Assembly: GCA_000827325.1 (NCBI GenBank)
Contig: KN832888.1
Location: 348,069 to 412,068 of the forward strand
DNA from: Oidiodendron maius Zn
Taxonomy: Eukaryota; Ascomycota; Leotiomycetes; Myxotrichaceae
Length of the DNA stretch: 64,000 nucleotides
Direction: 5' to 3'
Both the position numbers and the translations under genes were made by a program. The notes under the pieces were generated by a model. The model was given only the letters and a program-made list of their open reading frames with translations. It was not told where the DNA came from and ran no database searches. Shown in pieces: positions 47,101-58,057 of the stretch (positions are counted from its first letter, which is position 1; each line of letters starts with the position of its first letter).

Positions 47101-49706
47101 TCAGCGATAAAATATCATCTGCCACCTTGCATCTTAGTAGCGACATGACTAGGAGCATTGGCACAAAATCGTATGTCGCACCCGAAGTTCGTTCGTCCGT
47201 GGGAGGCACATACACAAGTAAGGTGGACATGTACTCCCTTGGCGTTATTTTTTTCGAAATGTGCTATCGATCAATCGTAGGCATGGAGAGAGCCCAAATA
47301 GTCGAAAACATGAGACAAAAAGACCCTACTCTACCAGTGGATTTTGACATAAAAAAGGAGCCAGTTCAGGCTAATATTATTTTATCGCTTCTCAACCACA
47401 GTCCAAAGGAACGGCCTACAAGCTCCGAGCTCCTGCAAAGTGGAAAACTTCCAGTTCAAATGGAAAGTGAAACAATTCGTCAGACTTTGGCCGGCCTCTC
47501 AGATTCAAAATCTCCTTATTATCAAAAGATGATGAGTGCTTTGTTCTCTCGACCTACTAACCAAGCTCAAGATCTTGCTTGGGATATGGGCGGAGTAAAT
47601 CATAGCGCGGCCGATCTTATGCTGCAGGGTCTGGTCAAGGAAAGGTTAATTGCAATTTTTCGACATCATGGAGCAGTAGAAACGCCACGTAATATCCTAT
47701 TCCCACGCTCAGGACATTATGGTCCAAATATGGTCCAACTATTAGATACTAATGGAACGCTAGTTCAGCTTCCATACGATCTTACCCTGCCACATGCCCG
47801 AGCAATTGCAAAGCATGAGCCATCCGTACAGCGATCTTTTGCCTTTGGCCCAGTCTTCCGGGATAGGCAGGTTGGCGGTCAACCTCAGTCATTCGGTGAA
47901 GTAGATTTCGATATTGTATCTACCGATAGCCTCGACTTGGCACTGAAAGAAGCGGAGGTGATAAAGGTGCTGGACGAAATTACGTGCAACTTTCCGTCTC
48001 TTGAAGGAACACAGATGTGTTTCCACATAAACCACAGCGATATTCTTAGCTTGATATTCGACTTCTGCCGCATAGAGAGTACTATTCGTCAGCTGGTCTC
48101 GGATACATTGAGTAAACTCAATGTGCAGCAATGGACATGGCAGAAAATTAAGTCCGAACTCAGGTCCCCTCTCATTGGGGTATCCTCTACTAGTGTTGAT
48201 GATCTACAGCGCTTTGATTTTCGAGGTATGATACATATTGTCATCTTTACTTCTGTCAATGGGAGCCTTGGGCTTCAGTCGGGTGCCTACTTCCCTTTAA
48301 GCAGAATGAAGTTTGTCTAGTTCCCAATCCCCATTATATCTCACTGTGGACTCGCATGATGAAGCGAGACTGACGGTTATAATTCAATCGATTTGTGGTA
48401 TAATTTAGATCCTTGCTGATTTTCCTCACAGATGTCCCTTTCAAGGCACTTCAAAAGCTCAAGACCATTTTTGACGGCACAGACAATTTTGAAAAAGCCT
48501 CTTCCGCCATTGCCCACCTGAAGGAGGTAGTGGAGTATACTAAGCTTTTTGGTATCCGAAGTAAGATTTACATCAATCCTCTAGGAAGCTTGAAGGAGAA
48601 ATTTTGTAAGGGCGGTATAATATTCTCCTGCCTGTACGATCGAAAGGTACGAGATGTCTTTGCTGCTGGGGGTCGCTACGACTCTCTCATCCGACAATGT
48701 CAACATCGCGCTGGTAATGAATCCCGTCACGCTGTTGGATTCAATCTTGCTTGGGAAAAGATTGCTCGACTTCCGAAAGCCGGTCCCAGAGGATTTCTGA
48801 AGAAGTTAGAAGAGGACCTACCAGGGGCGTGGAATACCAAACGGGTTAGTTCATATACTCCAAGCTTTCCTTTACCTACCACCACGGACTGCTGCGACTA
48901 TTTTCAAAGACTCTTTCAAACACCCGAGATAAATGCAATCCTTCGATTCCTTCTTCCAATTACAAGCTAACAGTAGAGAACAGTGTGATGTCCTTGTCGC
49001 TAGCCATGATCCTGTTACTTTACGAACCACCGGCGTCGAAGTCGTCCAGCAGCTGTGGGCCCACGACATTAGCGCCGAACTTGCACAGGACTCACGCTCT
49101 CCAGAAGATTTACTTTCCAAATACAGAGAAGAAAATCACTCGTGGATTATAATAATTAAGCAAGATTCTGTGCTGAGAATCAAAAGTATGGATAGGAAAG
49201 AGGTCCCGGATGCCGACATTCCGTCTAGTCAGCTCTTGGCGTGGTTTAGGACGGAAATCCGTGAGAAGAACCAAAGGGAGGGTGTTAACCAACGAGTAAA
49301 ACTACCGCGATCCTCGGGCCAGCCTGATCAAATAAGCTTGGGGGATCGAGAGCAGGATGTTCGCGTTCTAATTGCTGGGACCAAGAGCAAGAAGTCCAAT
49401 AGACGTAATATCGTGGAACAAGCACAAGGCAGAGCAGCAGCCCTCGTGCAATCCTTCTTGGATGGCCCAGTAGCTGCAATCGAAACGACAGACCACGTTA
49501 TGGAACTCATTCGCCAGACCAAGCTATCAGATGCTGAGAGCTGGAGAAGAGTAACACAAGCAGTTTCAACGGCGGAGAGACGCTACATAGGGGAGGTGCA
49601 CGACTTGATGAGCACGCTTGCCAACCAAAATAGGGACATAACTCGACACGCTTTTGTCTATAATTTCAGGACCGGAATGTGTATACATTACGACTTGGGA
49701 GCTTGA
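44156..49706 (+). CDS. GCN2: eIF2-alpha kinase Gcn2 (CPC-3)
   Basis: Six exons: 44156-44365, 44439-44838, 44944-46299, 46504-48225, 48432-48844, 48984-49706; 1607 aa. Order of domains: RWD (about residues 40-165, binds Gcn1), a charged linker, a pseudokinase (about 280-545, where HRD reads HQD and DFG reads DIG), the active kinase from about 600 (LGKGGFGEVV, an acidic insert, VVHRDLKPENIF near 822, IGDFGLA), a degenerate HisRS-like domain (about 990-1330) and a C-terminal ribosome-binding domain. Uncharged tRNA binding to the HisRS-like region activates phosphorylation of eIF2-alpha, reducing general translation and inducing the Gcn4/CpcA regulator. Introns of 204 and 206 nt are long for this locus. 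All parts look intact. Confidence 0.96.
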
Positions 49707-50009
49707 GAAGCAGAACGGAGATTAGTGTTTTAACTTATTGCTTACTAGCAGAATGCAAACTCTTCTCCGCCAAGGTACGATTATTCTCTCCATAGTAAAA
49801 TACCCTATTGCGCAGAGGGGGTTGGAAAGGTGTTAGTTTTACAATGCAATGGATTACAGACTTCAACCTAAATAATGGAATGGTGGCAAGCCGCTTTGAA
49901 ATATCGTGATTACAGTAATCTCTATACAAATTTGCAAATTCCGTGTACACATCAAAAGGTATTCATTCCAATCCATCAGTCATTTTATAATTTCGCAGTT
50001 TCATATCCA
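49707..50009. other. Intergenic spacer between convergent GCN2 and MARVEL gene
   Basis: 303 bp of 3' flanking sequence; no gene seen. Confidence 0.4.
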
Positions 50010-50627
50010 TCAGACAATCGATCCGATATGTCCAGACTTGCTCGACCTGTTAGACAAGAGAGCAGCTCCAACTGCGCATGCAAATGTGAGCCAGAGGAAT
50101 GCCGTGTCTGCTTGCGCCATTCTACATCGACCCTGAATGACATTTATTGTGTCTTTATCACTCAGTCCCTCTAGTTTTTGTAAACTAGGGAGAAAGACGT
50201 CATTTTCGAGGAAGTAGAGAATGTCGTTACAACTCCCGACCTTTAGCTTAGCTGCAAATGCCTAAAAGCAAGCGTGTTAGCAGACGAGTCTCAGGAGAAG
50301 GAGGAGTCACAACTCACAATCCCGCCGGCAAGGAGGAGGAGAATAGCGAGGCCATCGATCACGAGCATGACTGCGCCTTGAAGGCCGTCATTAAAGGACG
50401 CCGCAATGCCAACAAGCGCTATTACAATCGCAGCTCCACCACAGAATGCGCCATAATCATAAAGTGACGGCGCATGGCCACCTGGCCCATATTGAGCTAT
50501 AAGGACAGCAGAGAGGGCAAGCGAAACAGCACCAAAAAGAAGCTAGATAAAGAGTAAGCAAGTAGAGTTCATGCCCGCAACGAGAGCTTACCTGAGCAAT
50601 GCGAGGGGGGATTGGGGATGATGCCAT
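50010..50627 (-). CDS. MARVEL-domain four-helix membrane protein (Nce102-like)
   Basis: Three exons: 50627-50592, 50542-50318, 50261-50010; 170 aa. Exon joins give MASSPIPPRIAQ then LLFGAVSLALSAVLIAQYG, IVIALVGIAASF, LQGAVMLVIDGLAILLLLAG, and finally TAFLWLTFACAVGAALL before a short basic tail. This is four hydrophobic segments with a Cys-containing loop between segments 3 and 4 (GSCNDILYF ... GRCRMAQADTAF), the layout of the fungal MARVEL/Nce102 family. These proteins sit in plasma-membrane microdomains (eisosomes/MCC) or affect non-classical export. Exons are too short to stand out as ORFs. Both introns (49 and 56 nt) keep phase 0. Confidence 0.8.
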
Positions 50628-51503
50628 AGCTGTGGATCAAACTTCTCTTGGCGGTACAATCAAGGTATTATTGTAGGAATTTAGACTGGGAGGAATTAAA
50701 GGAATCGACGTGGAGTTGATGAAGGATGCCAGGAATGAAAACTGAGCCCGAGGTTCCAACAGCTTGTTATATATCATATCCCTACGGGCGGTACTTTTCC
50801 CAGCACTGCGAGGCTTGAGTCGAGTCACTTGTACTGCCTAGTTTATGTGCAGGGGCCTTTGTCCCACAAAGTACTACTAGGGCTATCAGTCCCTATTGTA
50901 GGTAAGGTATTGACTCTCCCTGCAAGAGGCAGTGGGTTGGACGTTGGATGTTGGATGTTGGATGCCCTTAGCCACTGAGCGTGCATCAGAACCAACATCT
51001 AAATGAATTGGAGCCATTTCTGAGACAGCACACAGCCTAGCTGATAGCAAGCATCTAGCCGTAATTTGAGGCAGGGCCTTTCCTAATTGTTGGTCGGTGA
51101 GAACCCCAGTACGTACAGTGTTTGCTCCTGTACGTAAATGAGAGACGACGAAAATAGTCGACAGAGAGAAAAGGTTCAGGCATGGTAGAGTCAGTCAACG
51201 CCAACAGCCTCAGCCACCAGATCTTCACAGCCAACCATAAGCATTGGTTGCGGTGACAGATTTGGGCTCTAAGCGTCGCGGCTTACCTTGTCACAAAACC
51301 AGGGGCTTACCAATGAATGGTGGCTTCCTCCCCGCCAAGGGCAGGGAGTTGTCCATGCTTAAACTGTCACAGCCTTAAATCCTCGGTGCCTGGGGCCAAA
51401 ATATTCCATCACGCGGCGCCTATCATCTGGCGCGCCTATCGCATGTCTCCCCTCAACCTTTAGCCGTGCGACACGGCCCCCTTCACACTTCCATGGAATT
51501 TCG
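50628..51503. other. Intergenic region, divergent promoters of MARVEL gene and UreF
   Basis: 876 bp. A small tandem repeat of the 7-mer GTTGGAT (about three copies, 50943-50964) is present. No gene-like frame. Confidence 0.45.
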
Positions 51504-52464
51504 ATGCGCAGCGAAGCAGATCAGTCACAGCCCCAGACAGTTGAGGATGAAATTGCCGAGCTCGAGCGCCGCTTGGAAGTAGCCAAGGCCCGGCTCGCGG
51601 CCACGAAGACGGCTGAGGAGACCCTTCTGCCCCTAACCCCCTCCAGTCCAATCCTACAGACCCAGAGTAAGGGCAATCCCTTCCCGCCTCATGTTCCCCA
51701 CCAGTTTTGACACAGAGTCAGTCCCTCTCGGTGCTTCTTCCCACCATTTCCTGCTTCTCCTTGCAGACTCGGCCCTTCCCCTAGGATCTTTTGCGTTTAG
51801 TAGTGGCCTCGAGTCATACCTCGCTCACTGCCGCCGTGCCTCCTCCTTCCCCGCCTTCCTGGGGCTGTCTGTGTCATCGTATGCATCGACAACTCTCCCG
51901 TTTGTACTCGCGGCGCATCGAAACCCGGCTGATCTCATAGAGCTGGATGATGCCCTGGATGCCGCTATCATTTGTACTGTGGGCCGCCGTGCGTCCATTG
52001 CCCAAGGCCGGGCTCTGCTCTCGATCTGGGACCGATCATTCAGGTCAGCCCTACCGGCTAACCCATGCGCCGCTACTGCGCAGGTACTGAAGGATTTCTC
52101 TGCCCTTATGCGCCCGTCGACATCGACATCTTCTGCGTCAAATGAGCTTCCTCCAGCTTCCGCCCATCTGGGGCCTCTGTTTGGAGCAATTTCTTGTCTG
52201 CTGGGAATGACGTTGGAGCAGACTGCGTATGTGTTTATGCTGAGTCATGTGAAAGCACTGCTCTCTGCAGCCGTGCGGGCGAGTATCTTTGGTCCGTATC
52301 ATGCGCAGAAGGTGCTAGCAAGTGCTAGTGTGCGGCATGGCATCGACGAAGTTGTCAAGCGTGAGTGGAATACCAAGATTGAGGATGCTGGGCAGAGCGT
52401 TCCTGTGATGGATTTGTGGATTGGAAGGCATGAGATGCTGTATTCTAGGATCTTCAATAGCTGA
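51504..52464 (+). CDS. Urease accessory protein UreF
   Basis: Two exons, 51504-51666 and 51716-52464; 303 aa. The first exon encodes a charged, coiled-coil-like leader (TVEDEIAELERRLEVAKARL). The second holds the UreF domain: LLLLADSALPLGSFAFSSGL, ESYLAHCRRASS, ISCLLGMTLEQTAYVFMLSH and VKALLSAAVRASIFGPYHAQ. The acceptor is CACAG at 51711-51715; the nearer CCACCAG would break the frame. UreF works with UreD and UreG to deliver nickel to apo-urease in the cytosol. Length is normal for filamentous fungi. It converges on CWC2 with 141 bp between. Confidence 0.92.
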
Positions 52465-52605
52465 AACATTTCTGCGCAAGAGGGAGTAAAGTGCGCACTG
52501 CCAGGCAGGCCCTGGATGAATTTTAGCATTCCTACCCTTCTTTGAGTGCTGTATCTAGTCATACAAGACCCCCTGAGAAAGCCAACGCCAGTATGGGGAT
52601 ATCCC

Positions 52606-53835
52606 TCAGTCAGAATCGCTATCATACGCCACCAACGGCCCGGAAGAAGCTGCCGCTTTTCGTTTCGGCCCAAAGGACCCCTGGGCGCCTTGTATTGCTG
52701 CAAGGGCATTGTCCGAGAGTATCCCGTTTTCTTCCGCCTCAGCCTTCTCTGCCAGCTCAGCACTCTCAATCATTAACCTTTGTTCATCTTCCAATTCAAA
52801 TCCCTCTCTACCAGCAGCATTAACTGCATTTGAACCTCTCGCAAAGTACACATCATCAGGAGCTTCGTATCCTGCTAGTCCAAAACCGCCCTCTATCCTT
52901 TTCCGCTTCCGGGCTTCTGGATCTCGTCCTTCGATTTCAGCAATAAACTCTGCTGGTAAAGCCCTTCTCACGGCCTCTGCGGCCTGTTCTTCGATCCTCC
53001 GGGCTTCTCGCGCCTGTGCCATGGGATTTGGATCTGCTGTCGCCCACCGCACGTTCAGAATCTCGCTATGATCTAATGCCTGGTGTGCCATCGCCTCTTT
53101 CGCAAACTGTGCGTTGGCCTCATTTGAATATGTAATGAATGCAACGCCTCGAGTATTGAGAACACGGACTGCACCTACGTTAGCCATGGACTTACACAAA
53201 TGTGTAGAGGAAGACTCACTTCGCTCAATTTGGCCCCATTCGGCGAAATGCCTCGCCACAACCTCCTCAATGTCTTCGCTGACATGTATCCTGCCAACGT
53301 AGATGGTCCTGTTTTGCCTCATAAAGCTACCAACGCCGCCCATATCATCTCTGTAGTCAGAATGCTTGTCCCGCCCAAAGACGTCAACATTCGGGTTAAA
53401 CATGTCGTGAATTCCGGGTAATCTATGCAAGTACTCGCACTCTTGCCCCTTGGGACATATGCCTCGAGCAAAGAAGAGGCAGAAATAACTCCCGTTGATT
53501 TTGTCGGCCTTGGTGTACCCACTATCATTTGCAATATTGCATCGTGATATGGCAGCAGTCTGCGATAAGTACTTGTCCTCACGATCGCCACCAGACCACT
53601 TATTGTACCAGATATTGAAGATGGTGCCTGTCTGCGGAGGAGGCTCGGATTTCATAGTAGAAGGATCGATCTGTGCTCGCGCGGGGCGCTTCTTCCTGCG
53701 AATAATCTTCTTGACCTTCTTTTCCGTCGCAACTGTAGTCTCGTTATTTGTCGTCGTAAGAGCTGTTGAGGCCCCCCCTTCATCTGTTCCCGGGGGCGCC
53801 ATAGCGGGCGGTGTCGCCGTCTCGACGTGGGCCAT
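52606..53835 (-). CDS. CWC2: Pre-mRNA splicing factor Cwc2
   Basis: Two exons, 53835-53220 and 53168-52606; 392 aa. A Torus/CCCH region (CNIANDSGYTKAD ... YFCLFFARGICPKGQECEYL) is followed by an RRM (RTIYVGRIHVSEDIEEVVAR, RGVAFITYSNEANAQFAKEA). Cwc2 contacts U6 snRNA and belongs to the Prp19-associated complex at the spliceosome core. The 51-nt intron 53219-53169 is a multiple of three and has no stop, so the retained form inserts 17 residues in the middle of the RRM; removing it gives IERIRVLNTRGVAF, which matches the family. A second acceptor (CGTAG) lies 6 nt upstream of the preferred GTGCAG. Confidence 0.93.
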   Translation of the reverse strand: MAHVETATPPAMAPPGTDEGGASTALTTTNNETTVATEKKVKKIIRRKKRPARAQIDPSTMKSEPPPQTGTIFNIWYNKWSGGDREDKYLSQTAAISRCNIANDSGYTKADKINGSYFCLFFARGICPKGQECEYLHRLPGIHDMFNPNVDVFGRDKHSDYRDDMGGVGSFMRQNRTIYVGRIHVSEDIEEVVARHFAEWGQIERSESSSTHLCKSMANVGAVRVLNTRGVAFITYSNEANAQFAKEAMAHQALDHSEILNVRWATADPNPMAQAREARRIEEQAAEAVRRALPAEFIAEIEGRDPEARKRKRIEGGFGLAGYEAPDDVYFARGSNAVNAAGREGFELEDEQRLMIESAELAEKAEAEENGILSDNALAAIQGAQGSFGPKRKAAASSGPLVAYDSDSD

Positions 53836-56043
53836 GGTATAGGTCGTCTAGCTGTGTTGTGATGTGAGGAAGAGGAGAGTCTTAAGGCTGAGAAATATTT
53901 GGCTGTAGTCAGTAAAGTGACCTTAGCTTCCGCGCCACCGCGGTCCTATCACTAAAGCGGCACGGCCACAGCCGAAAGAGGAAACATGAGCTGTCGGTTT
54001 CAACTTTTCAGTACACTCAACTAATATTGGGTACACAAAATAATGAAGCAAACATTCTGTTTAGGAAGCCAAGAGTCACTGTATCCCTCCTCATATTGAT
54101 TCGAGTTATTGAGATAGTTCTCCCCCGTCTTAAGCTGTTTGCCAAGCATACAGCACCCAGAACTTTCCGCTATCATGGAGCAGTCCTCCAAATGGCCTTT
54201 ACACTATCTCTAGGTCTCTAAGTCATCTGCTATTGCCTCTGCTCATGCCGATAACCCCTTCTCTTGATATAAGCGGGGGATTTTTGCTTCTAGTGCTTGC
54301 GTTCGCATATTCCGTGCACTTCACCAGCTGCTATTACAGGGCGGCATGTGCATTTCCGAGGTTGTAAGATTGAACTCCAAAGTCGATTCGAAGGTTCGAT
54401 ATGCCTTTACTTGGCCACAGGCGGAGAACCTCTGGGTTGCTCACAGAGAAATGATCTGCATTTTGTATGACGATGTGCAAGCCTCTTCCTAAGAAATCGC
54501 GGCTCTCGGCCCAGCCACAGTGGCTTTCTGCTCTATCTTGCGGTGCTTTTGTCGCCTCTGCTTCACAATTCGGCTTAATGCATTACCTTAGATTGTTGTG
54601 AAGCATCACCGGTGGAATTTCTCGATGATGTAGTCTGGCAAGCATGCGCCGAGCAACAACAGAGGGCAGAAGATGATGATAAGGGCAAGGTCCTTAGGAC
54701 TGATCGAGCTCCAGCTTGCCATAGGTGTTGCGGTAATACTGTACTGGTGTTATGAATCTTGGGAGAGCCTAAAGATCATCGGGGAATGCTGCGGATATGA
54801 CGGGCGTGCCTTATATACACACGGTACAGCTCATCTGCATATCTAAACGACCGGACGAAGCCCCCGATCCTCGCCGTGTCAACGTGGTATCTCATATACC
54901 TTGTTCCAGCACAGCATGCTTGTTTATAAGCGATTTCGATTTATGCACCTGCGGTTCTAGGTCCCAATTCCTGTTAATCTTAACATCTTACGCACTGCGC
55001 CTGTTATCACTGCCTACAGTACATACGGTTCCAATCAATCCTTGTTCCTTGCAGTTTGCCTTCCAGTTTCGGGGAATTTTCCTGCAACTGCAACCTCCAG
55101 TCCACACCAGACCGGTGTCCGGGAGCTTGCAGATAATGGCGTGGAACGTGTCTAATGCCCTTGACCCAGGCTCTCGACTCTCCGTCGTTTTGGACTTCTA
55201 AGTCGGCGTGTTTCCCCGAACAGGTCAAGGAATTCATGCGGAACGGCTCGCATCTCACTCAACCCCACTCCCGTTCCGTTTTGGCGGGCTGGGTCGATGA
55301 TAAACTGTCCCCCTGTCTGGGAGGGCTTCTGGGGACGGCCGGCTGACAATGACTGAGGCCTCAACTGTGCCGCGCTCGGATTGGGCGGAGAAGCCCCCGA
55401 GAGACACGTTGGCTACTCCCCGTATTATCTGTTGGCAAGGGCAAGCTGGTTTATGAAGTAGGGTAGCAGTCGGTATGAAGCCTATGAAGTTTCGCCTCAC
55501 TTTATGCGGTTAAAGAGCTTCAGGGCGTGGATTTTACGATGAGCCCAACCAAAGGTATGTCTAGCACATGCCACTACACCCTCTTCAACCACAGGATAGA
55601 GGGATCTATGTAGTCTTCATATTCCCCTATATATGATCCGTTAAATGCATATCTGATCCAGATAGCTCATATACACTGCTCTCCCGTCAATGTATGGTTG
55701 ATATAGACCCCTGTGATCAGATAACGAACACATGCCGAAGGTCGATATAACAACCTTGCAGGTACAATAGTCTTGTAAATAAACAATCAAAGGTCCCTAT
55801 CCTGTAACCTCATCACTTGCTGAACCATAAGATCTAAGCACCTCGCGCCATTGATGGATGGACATAACGAAGTGAGAACCAAGCCGATCACATATATACC
55901 CTCGTTCACTAGAAACTGAGAAAGTAGAAACAAAACTATATTATAAAAAAAGAGAGGTCAATCCTGTCAACCTCTTCTCGGGCTTCAAAAAAAAAGGAGA
56001 AAAGAGAAAAGAGGCAACGAAAATATAGCAGGCGCGGGAATTG
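53836..56043. other. 2.2-kb gene-poor region
   Basis: The longest stretch without a supported gene. It holds the CWC2 promoter near 53836-53950 and a tRNA at its far end. Frames at 54247-54492 (+) and 55152-55364 (-) are short and match nothing I recognise. Sequence 55560-55960 is AT-rich. It could carry a non-coding RNA or a decayed gene; nothing visible proves either. Confidence 0.4.
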
Positions 56044-56117
56044 AGCCCACGGCGAGACTCGAACTCGCAGCATTCAGATTAAGAGTCTGACGCTCTACCG
56101 ATTTGAGCCACGCGGGC
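56044..56117 (-). tRNA. tRNA-Lys (anticodon CTT)
   Basis: 74-nt cloverleaf on the minus strand with no intron. The acceptor stem GCCCGCG pairs with CGTGGGC (one G-U), the D arm is GCTC...GAGC, the anticodon arm TCAGA-CTCTTAA-TCTGA carries CTT, and the T arm is GCGAG-TTCGAGT-CTCGC. The discriminator is T, which is unusual, so the 3' end could be off by a base. TTTT and then a run of nine T follow downstream on the minus strand and serve as Pol III terminators. Confidence 0.93.
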
Positions 56118-56579
56118 AGTGCTGCTCAGTTTTGCCTGTTTGTTGAAAGTTTTACTCTCTAATTTTGGTATATAAACAAAGAGGCGCCTGGTGGGGCCGG
56201 CTGCGTTGAGATTTCTCGCTACAAGCAGAGAAATTTGATCATGGAACCCACCTTGGCAAGAGAAATTTCACGTCGCGTTTGCACAATACAGCTCTCCTCC
56301 ATTCAGATGTGCGTTAATTAATGGCATGTGAGAGTCGACGAAATATGAATGGGACATGTGGTATGGTTATGCTCAGTATATTTTGGTATCTTTAGGTCAA
56401 TAGATCCGTCCATCTGTGCACATCTCCCACCCCTCCTCATAACTCCATTGCGAAACTCCATTATATGCAGCCATAAACCTCTCTATAAGCATAGCAAAAC
56501 GCCACCTTTTCCAATGGAGGGCATGCAAAATCTTTCGTATCACGTCCATAAGTCCATATGCCCGAGAAGGTCAGCTCAG
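56118..56579. other. Intergenic spacer between tRNA-Lys and aspartic protease
   Basis: 462 bp with no recognisable gene; includes the protease 3' UTR. Confidence 0.4.
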
Positions 56580-58057
56580 CTACATGGCGGCATATACTAT
56601 CCCTGCTCCAACGGCAGCCATGGCGCCGAGAACCGCAGGTGGTGGTGTCCGCTCTGCAGCGCTGCTCGAGGTGGAGGATCCAACTACTAGGGGTCCCTCA
56701 ATCTGGCCACTTCCGGCGCCTTCGGTGGCGGTGGCTGGGTTGGCCACAGCAGAAGCGTCCGGAACAGCGCTGGATCCAGTTCCAATCTCGACGACGTTTG
56801 ACGATGTGGCGTTGAAGTTGGTCTGCGCCAGCGAGATCTCATTGTTGTCCAGGTCATATACAACATACGCGGATCGGAGGAAAGTGTCACCCAGTACCGA
56901 CGTGCCACTTCCCGCAGGAGCGAGGCCGAAAAGACAGGCCGGTGTCCCGTCAGGGAAAGGGCCCGAGGAATACGGAATTATAAGCTCGTTCATGGTGACG
57001 GAGATGGTCACCGAGGTAAAAGTGAAGTCGAGCGTGGTGTCATTAGTTGCCAAGGAGCACGGGACATATGCTGCTCCCTGATCGCTATTATATACGGCAG
57101 CGGTCTGCTCGTAAACGGAGCTAACCATCGTGTCCGGGAGATAGGTGAGTGAGCTTCCTGAATCCAACAGGACGGCCAAAGCTTGGCCGTTCGCAATCAC
57201 GGTGCTGCCCAACGCGAGTGCCGTCAGAGTGATTAAGAATTCGGCGTATTGTCCACTCTCCGTCTGGACTGGAAGGGTCTCCAGCGTGCCGTGATACTGA
57301 TCCGTGTCCACGCCACCAAACAGGATGCTCCCAGTGCTCGCACTGAGGTCATTTAACCACAAGCTATACGCATTCGATTTAATTTTACTATCGGCAACCA
57401 GCGCAGCAGGTAAATTGTTGTATACGGCTTTTCCCAGTCTCCCAGCTTGGACCTCGTTGATCTGGTACCCGATTCCCAAGATGCCTTCCTCGGACGTGCT
57501 CTCATAGCCGATGCCGAACTGAAGTTGGGATATCGTTGTGCCACCAATTGTGAAGGTATCAGATGCATAATCTCCCGACGATCCCGATCCGTCAACGTAT
57601 GTTATATTAAAGTCGCTCGAGATGTATTGATATGTTGAGGACGAATTGGCTACGTACGTCCCGGAGATCGCGCACGGGCTGCCCTTGGACGTACATAGCG
57701 CTGAGGAGGGGGTGTTCACCCACAAATCACTGCTGCCGGTGTCCAGATGCAGTCGGAAGGCTTGCGCCGGAGTGCCGAGTGTTCCATTTGCAAAGTAGAG
57801 AGTTTCCTATGAGACTGTCAGCGTTCGGAGATCTAGGCTGTGCGTGTAGTTCAACTGACCTCGTTATCTAAAGGAACCTGAACCGTTTCTGCTCTCCTCC
57901 GCAATTGATCTCTCGAAACTGGATCTTGAATATGCTTGCGCTGGATCGGGAAGCCGACCACGCGTGCCGGGCTGTCTGTTCTCTTGTGCAAATTGATCCC
58001 ATATGCGGGTGCTGCCAGCAGCCCTACGGCCAGGGCGAGCGATGCTAAGCTCTTCAT
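56580..58057 (-). CDS. Secreted, probably GPI-anchored aspartic protease (yapsin/OpsB-like)
   Basis: Two exons, 58057-57860 and 57806-56580; 474 aa. A signal peptide (MKSLASLALAVGLLAAPAYG) is followed by a propeptide with a dibasic/tribasic RRR processing site before the mature enzyme. The first catalytic motif is LHLDTGSSDLW, the second LAVLLDSGSSLTYLP, with a Tyr flap in ITYVDGSGSSGDY. The C-terminus is Ser/Thr/Ala-rich with a terminal hydrophobic segment (AVLGAMAAVGAGIVYAAM) preceded by small residues, fitting a GPI signal. Pepsin-type A1 family; cleaves extracellular or cell-wall proteins at acid pH. The intron ends CATAG, joining EETLYFANGTLGTPAQ. Confidence 0.92.

Noticed and set aside
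50943-50964. GTTGGAT 7-mer tandem repeat
   Set aside because: About three copies only; a minor microsatellite, not a structured array or CRISPR.
51691-51715. UreF start at ATG 51691 without an intron
   Set aside because: The upstream ATG 51504 joins in frame through a normal 49-nt intron whose acceptor lies after 51691, so the 51691 ATG is intronic in the preferred model.
54247-54492. Short plus frame in the gene desert (ends AENLWVAHREMICILYDDV)
   Set aside because: I briefly considered a Spo11/Rec12 fragment, but no catalytic or diagnostic motif is present and the frame is only about 80 codons.
55152-55364. 70-codon minus frame with basic C-terminus
   Set aside because: No family recognised; overlaps other frames of equal length; no splice partners found.
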